Below, piece by piece: positions 17,461 to 17,747 of a DNA stretch of 17,747 nt. The stretch's first letter is position 1. The number at the start of each line of letters is the position of its first letter. The notes under the pieces are model-generated. The model saw only the letters and a program-made list of their open reading frames with translations, was not told the DNA's origin and did no database searches. A program made the position numbers and the translations under genes. The stretch comes from Bacteroidales bacterium UBA1410. GTDB lineage: Bacteria; Bacteroidota; Bacteroidia; Bacteroidales; Dysgonomonadaceae. The stretch spans positions 414 through 18,160 of the forward strand of contig DBPW01000045.1 in the NCBI GenBank assembly GCA_002305015.1. The letters run 5' to 3'.

Positions 17461-17747
17461 ATGAGTAGAAAAATCATAACTATTTTTTCATTTTTTGTTC
17501 TGTTATCTTTTAACCTTCAGGCAGAAGACGGGCACGATTTGTGGTTGCGGGGAAAAGGAACGAATTCCGTGAATGTGATTTGCTCCAAAAAATCACCAAC
17601 GCTCAGCATTGCAATGCAGGAATTGCGGCAAGGATGGCAAGGAAAAGCAAATGAAAAAATAGAACTTGTCGTTAAATCCGATAAGGCAATTAAGGGTGAT
17701 GGCTTTAGAATCGGCAAAAACAGAATTCAAGCCAATACAGACATTGG
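17461..17747 (+). CDS. GH67 alpha-glucuronidase, N-terminal part (3' end outside window)
   Basis: The frame opens at ATG 17461 and runs without a stop to the right edge (95 codons). A signal peptide with a hydrophobic core (IITIFSFFVLLSF) ends near LQA/E. The mature start EDGHDLWLRG matches the DGYxLWLR opening of GH67, and the region continues with an AMQELRQGWQG helix and GDGFRIGKNRIQANTDI, the strand leading to the GNTDRGVLYG-type segment of the family. GH67 enzymes act mainly on glucuronoxylo-oligosaccharides with the uronic acid on the non-reducing end xylose, usually in the periplasm or cytoplasm. The catalytic residues lie outside the window. It follows GH115 at 34 bases, in an operon with GH35-GH115. 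Confidence 0.85.
   Translation, partial: MSRKIITIFSFFVLLSFNLQAEDGHDLWLRGKGTNSVNVICSKKSPTLSIAMQELRQGWQGKANEKIELVVKSDKAIKGDGFRIGKNRIQANTDI

Noticed and set aside
1..17747. CRISPR arrays, tRNA or rRNA genes, insertion sequences, prophage or defence genes
   Set aside because: I looked on both strands and found no repeat-spacer array, transposase, integrase or RNA gene; the window is filled by PUL genes.

Overview
The window is a stretch of a polysaccharide utilisation locus (PUL) from a member of the Bacteroidota, probably a Bacteroidales-type anaerobe. The evidence is a SusC-like TonB-dependent transporter followed at once by a SusD-like lipoprotein, surrounded by secreted carbohydrate-active enzymes. 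The DNA is AT-rich, start sites are A-rich with little true Shine-Dalgarno signal, and there is a TAnnTTTG-type promoter -7 element. All eight complete or partial genes with a visible start are on the + strand; the ninth (GH9) is also + strand but enters from the left edge.

Layout. Positions 1-7670 hold a tightly packed enzyme block: the C-terminal part of a GH9 glycosidase, a GH95 alpha-L-fucosidase/alpha-L-galactosidase, a GH2 beta-galactosidase-like enzyme and a CE15 glucuronoyl-esterase-like protein. The CE15 reading frame appears to have lost the first part of its signal peptide through a one-base change in a T run. Positions 7671-8105 are a 435-base regulatory gap. It contains a weak terminator, four copies of a GGT(A/T)ACAT box spaced about two DNA turns apart, a -7 element directly after the last box, and a roughly 170-base leader with tiny ORFs. 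Positions 8106-13155 are the susC/susD pair, closed by a 17-bp hairpin. Positions 13287-17747 are a second enzyme block: a GH35 beta-galactosidase, a GH115 alpha-glucuronidase and the first 95 codons of a GH67 alpha-glucuronidase that runs off the right edge.

How the genes fit together (inference from families). SusC/SusD would bind and import oligosaccharides. GH115, GH67 and CE15 point to glucuronoxylan: removal of (4-O-methyl)glucuronic acid from internal and terminal xylose, and cleavage of glucuronoyl esters such as those joining xylan to lignin. GH95 with GH2 and GH35 points to side chains ending in L-fucose or L-galactose over D-galactose, as in fucogalactosylated xyloglucan or complex cereal glucuronoarabinoxylan; GH9 would fit a beta-glucan or xyloglucan backbone. 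The visible genes are therefore mostly side-chain removers, and no obvious endo-xylanase or regulator lies inside the window.

I see no wholly new type of system. The points most worth a second look are the CE15 frameshift, the operator-like repeat array ahead of susC, and the mix of xyloglucan-like and glucuronoxylan-like enzymes in one locus.
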